From: Clostridium sp. CAG:628
GTDB lineage: Bacteria > Bacillota_I > Bacilli_A > RF39 > UBA660
Length of the DNA stretch: 13,414 nucleotides
NCBI GenBank assembly: GCA_000438415.1
Contig: FR902208.1
Span: 1-13,414 of the forward strand
Direction: 5' to 3'
The notes beneath the pieces are model-generated. The model saw nothing but the letters and a program-made list of their open reading frames with translations. It ran no database searches and was not told the DNA's origin. Positions 13,376 to 13,414 of this stretch are shown piece by piece; the stretch's first letter is position 1, and each line of letters opens with the position of its first letter. Made by a program: the position numbers and the translations under genes.

Positions 13376-13414
13376 TTAAAATTTTCTTTCTAACACACAG
13401 AACGTCTCAACGGT
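13376..13414 (-). CDS. C-terminal end of a probable RNA (uracil-5)-methyltransferase, TrmA/RlmD type
   Basis: Only the last 12 codons are in the window: TVETFCVLERKF, then TAA. The ending HVETVxLLxRK is characteristic of the TrmA/RlmD family, which methylates C5 of uracil in 23S rRNA or tRNA using S-adenosylmethionine. Here VET and LERK are kept. Twelve residues are thin evidence, but the stop, followed 29 bases later by a good terminator, supports a real gene end. The rest lies beyond the edge. Confidence 0.45.
   Translation of the reverse strand, partial: TVETFCVLERKF

Noticed and set aside
1..13414. tRNA, rRNA, CRISPR array, transposase or integrase
   Set aside because: No regularly spaced repeats, tRNA-like T-loop or recombinase motifs were found on either strand.

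Overview
The window is a strongly AT-rich, gene-dense stretch of a low-GC Gram-positive-type genome. Every gene I can support lies on the minus strand, so the layout is best read from the right edge to the left. Good AGGAGG-type ribosome binding sites, TGA used as a stop, TGG used for Trp, and the gene families present point to a Bacillota relative in the Bacilli/Erysipelotrichia/RF39 neighbourhood, using the standard bacterial code rather than the Mycoplasma code. The phylum is fairly safe; the finer placement is inference.

Right part (13414 to about 10400). The last 12 codons of a gene enter at the edge; they look like the C-terminus of a TrmA/RlmD-type RNA uracil methyltransferase and are closed by a hairpin terminator. 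A RhuM-family gene follows, with the best sigma-A-type promoter in the window and a palindrome inside that promoter. Next come a soluble XRE regulator and a membrane-anchored XRE regulator. The membrane regulator ends in a strong terminator that overlaps its own last codons.

Middle part (about 10400 to 5060). A polytopic protein fuses a DUF975-like half to a CmpB-like (putative ABC transporter type IV) half. It is followed by a small DUF2500 protein, a complete P-type cation ATPase with MIPDG in TM4, and a SanA/YdcF-type envelope protein. SanA is followed after 7 bases by a 55-residue single-span ORF. This half reads as membrane, cation and envelope housekeeping.

Left part (about 5060 to 1). 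This part looks partly decayed. It holds a truncated glycine-riboswitch-like element, a NUDIX hydrolase, a second (soluble) YdcF/DUF218-like protein and a histidine phosphatase pseudogene. A reading-frame fragment then overlaps a 129-residue orphan by ATGA. After an extended -10 promoter comes a self-contained two-gene operon of 690 and 211 residues, joined by a 4-base ATGA overlap and closed by a terminator. I do not recognise either product with confidence, and this is the strongest candidate in the window for an undescribed system.

Across the window, promoters repeatedly carry a TGn-extended -10 with a poor -35. No tRNA, rRNA, CRISPR array or recognisable transposase is present.
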